Shown: positions 6,083 to 7,138 of the stretch, piece by piece
Layout of the letters: each line of letters begins with the position of its first letter
Numbering within the stretch: the first letter of the stretch is position 1
Assembly (NCBI GenBank): GCA_017416885.1
Contig: JAFQAM010000133.1
Span: 1-7,138 of the forward strand
Length of the DNA: 7,138 bases
Direction: 5' to 3'
Source of the DNA: Clostridia bacterium
GTDB taxonomy: Bacteria > Bacillota > Clostridia > Oscillospirales > CAG-272
Translations under genes and position numbers: made by a program
The notes under the pieces: generated by a model
What the model saw: only the letters and a program-made list of their open reading frames with translations
Told to the model about the DNA's origin: nothing
The model's database searches: none

Positions 6083-7138
6083 AGTTTTCCTTTGAGGACT
6101 TTGCGGTTACATCGTTATAGGAAACGAAGGAATATTTTTCGTTTTCAATCGGTGTGCCCTTTTGGAGATAGATAATCTTGTCGCCTGAGATTACATAAGC
6201 GCCTAATGCAAGTAGGGCAGATTTTTGGTCATCGGTTTTAAAGCCTGATATTCTTAAATCAAAGCCTGTAAATTCCTTTGATACCTCTGCCTTGATTGCA
6301 TAGTCAACAGGTGTGCCGTCTGCGTTTAATACATCATTTGCGCCAAGCTTTGACTTTGCTACTGCAAATGCGCCATAGGTGATTGCTCCCTTGTTTGCTT
6401 CGTATATAGCTACGGCGTTCTTATTAACTGTAAAGCTGATTGTAAAGCCGTTGCCGTCATATTCGGGTGAGGAATAGCCTAAGCATTCAAAGAGCGCTTC
6501 TGCTACTGTTTCGTTATTAATATCGGTACATCTTTCGCACTTGTAGCTGATATAGCCGTCAGCCATTAAGCTTTCGTAAACCATATCTACATAAACTGTA
6601 TGGCTATGACCGAGAGCAGTATTTTCAATATCGCTTTCCCCAATCTTATCACCGCAGAAGCAATATGTTACCTGCTTCTTATTGTCTAAACAGGTTGGAT
6701 CAACAAACTCTGTTTTCTTGATATCTGCAAAGTGCGGTTGCGCGCCCTCTTCGTTAACTGTTTTTGTAAAGTCTGTTTCCTTTACAGTATATACTGTTGC
6801 ATTAGCTGCTTTAAATGTGCTAAGGTCATAAACAGTATTGCCTGCGCAGAAATACATATATGTATTTGTTTGAAGCTTGTTGTTTGCAGAACCAACTGTT
6901 AATGTTAAGCTATTTAAGTCCTTATCGTTAGGATGAGCAAAAACAAAGTGTACATTTGAGGATGCTGTATCGTTTTGTCTGATTATAAGTGATGTAATAT
7001 CGCCAAGGAATACAAGTGTTACAGGATTTGATGCTCTGTTTGCGCCAATATTAAAGAATGAGCCCTGCTTTACTCCGTCTAAGGATGTTACTCCCTCAGG
7101 GAATACGATAAAATTATTAAGATTTTTGCAGTTCTTGA
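6081..7138 (-). CDS. Large BspA-like leucine-rich-repeat surface protein, C-terminal part (5' end beyond window)
   Basis: The reading frame is open from the right edge to TAA at 6081-6083, giving 351 visible residues. I translated the first 93 by hand. The internal Met at 6857 has no Shine-Dalgarno site and is not the start. The visible N-terminal part (KNCKNLNNFIVFPEGVTSL...) has the Cys-Asn-x-Leu and I-x-F-P-x-G pattern of BspA/LRR_5-type leucine-rich repeats of clostridial and treponemal cell-surface proteins. Then comes a Cys/His module common in such proteins: PTC at 149, YCFC at 159-161, LGHSH with His177 and His179, and CERC at 200-203. The last about 130 residues look like a beta-rich domain (FTISFTVNKNAV..., ISGFKTDDQKSALLALGAYVIS...) that I do not recognise. 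There is no LPXTG sorting signal, membrane anchor or SLH domain at this C-terminus. It is probably exported by a signal peptide lying outside the window. Binding partner unknown. Confidence 0.8.
   Translation of the reverse strand, partial: KNCKNLNNFIVFPEGVTSLDGVKQGSFFNIGANRASNPVTLVFLGDITSLIIRQNDTASSNVHFVFAHPNDKDLNSLTLTVGSANNKLQTNTYMYFCAGNTVYDLSTFKAANATVYTVKETDFTKTVNEEGAQPHFADIKKTEFVDPTCLDNKKQVTYCFCGDKIGESDIENTALGHSHTVYVDMVYESLMADGYISYKCERCTDINNETVAEALFECLGYSSPEYDGNGFTISFTVNKNAVAIYEANKGAITYGAFAVAKSKLGANDVLNADGTPVDYAIKAEVSKEFTGFDLRISGFKTDDQKSALLALGAYVISGDKIIYLQKGTPIENEKYSFVSYNDVTAKSSKEN

Noticed and set aside
5831..6175. 114-residue plus-strand ORF overlapping the esterase end and the terminator
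   Set aside because: It is out of frame with the esterase, crosses a strong terminator and the convergent gene, and has no ribosome-binding site or recognisable domain.

Overview
The window looks like chromosomal DNA of an anaerobic, moderately AT-rich Gram-positive bacterium, most likely a gut or rumen clostridium of the Oscillospiraceae/Ruminococcaceae or Lachnospiraceae type. The evidence is the strong Shine-Dalgarno sites, the sigma-A-like promoters, an intracellular GH51 arabinofuranosidase, a radical SAM/SPASM protein, a BspA-like leucine-rich surface protein, and intergenic islands of short heptad repeats. No rRNA, tRNA, CRISPR array or insertion sequence was seen.

Left part (1-2270, minus strand): an operon read right to left. 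A good promoter (TTGTAA-17-TATACT with a TGC extension) precedes a 360-residue radical SAM/SPASM protein whose N-terminal cysteines have the unusual spacing CX7CX6C. After only 17 bp comes a 285-residue protein of unknown function, and after 27 more bp a second protein that runs off the left edge. The last two share an almost identical N-terminus, MKIR(T/A)DFVTNSSSSSF, and are diverged paralogues. This three-gene unit is the most interesting item in the window: the SPASM protein may act on the Ser-rich proteins, but that is inference.

Middle (2283-3471): a bidirectional hairpin terminator, then a non-coding island of small hairpins and heptad repeats, then a terminator that overlaps the stop codon of a minus-strand PlsC-type acyltransferase (phospholipid synthesis). 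A 138-bp divergent intergenic region holds one promoter for the acyltransferase and one for the GH51 gene.

Right part (3472-7138): on the plus strand, GH51 alpha-L-arabinofuranosidase with its own terminator, a 207-bp spacer flanked by inverted heptad arrays, and a sialate-O-acetylesterase-like (SASA/CE6-type) SGNH hydrolase. Neither enzyme has a signal peptide. Together they would remove arabinose and perhaps acetyl groups from imported arabinoxylan fragments. A strong bidirectional terminator separates the esterase from a convergent minus-strand gene, of which only the C-terminal 351 residues are visible. That protein has a BspA-like leucine-rich repeat end followed by Cys/His-containing modules typical of large clostridial surface proteins. 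Its true start lies beyond the right edge.
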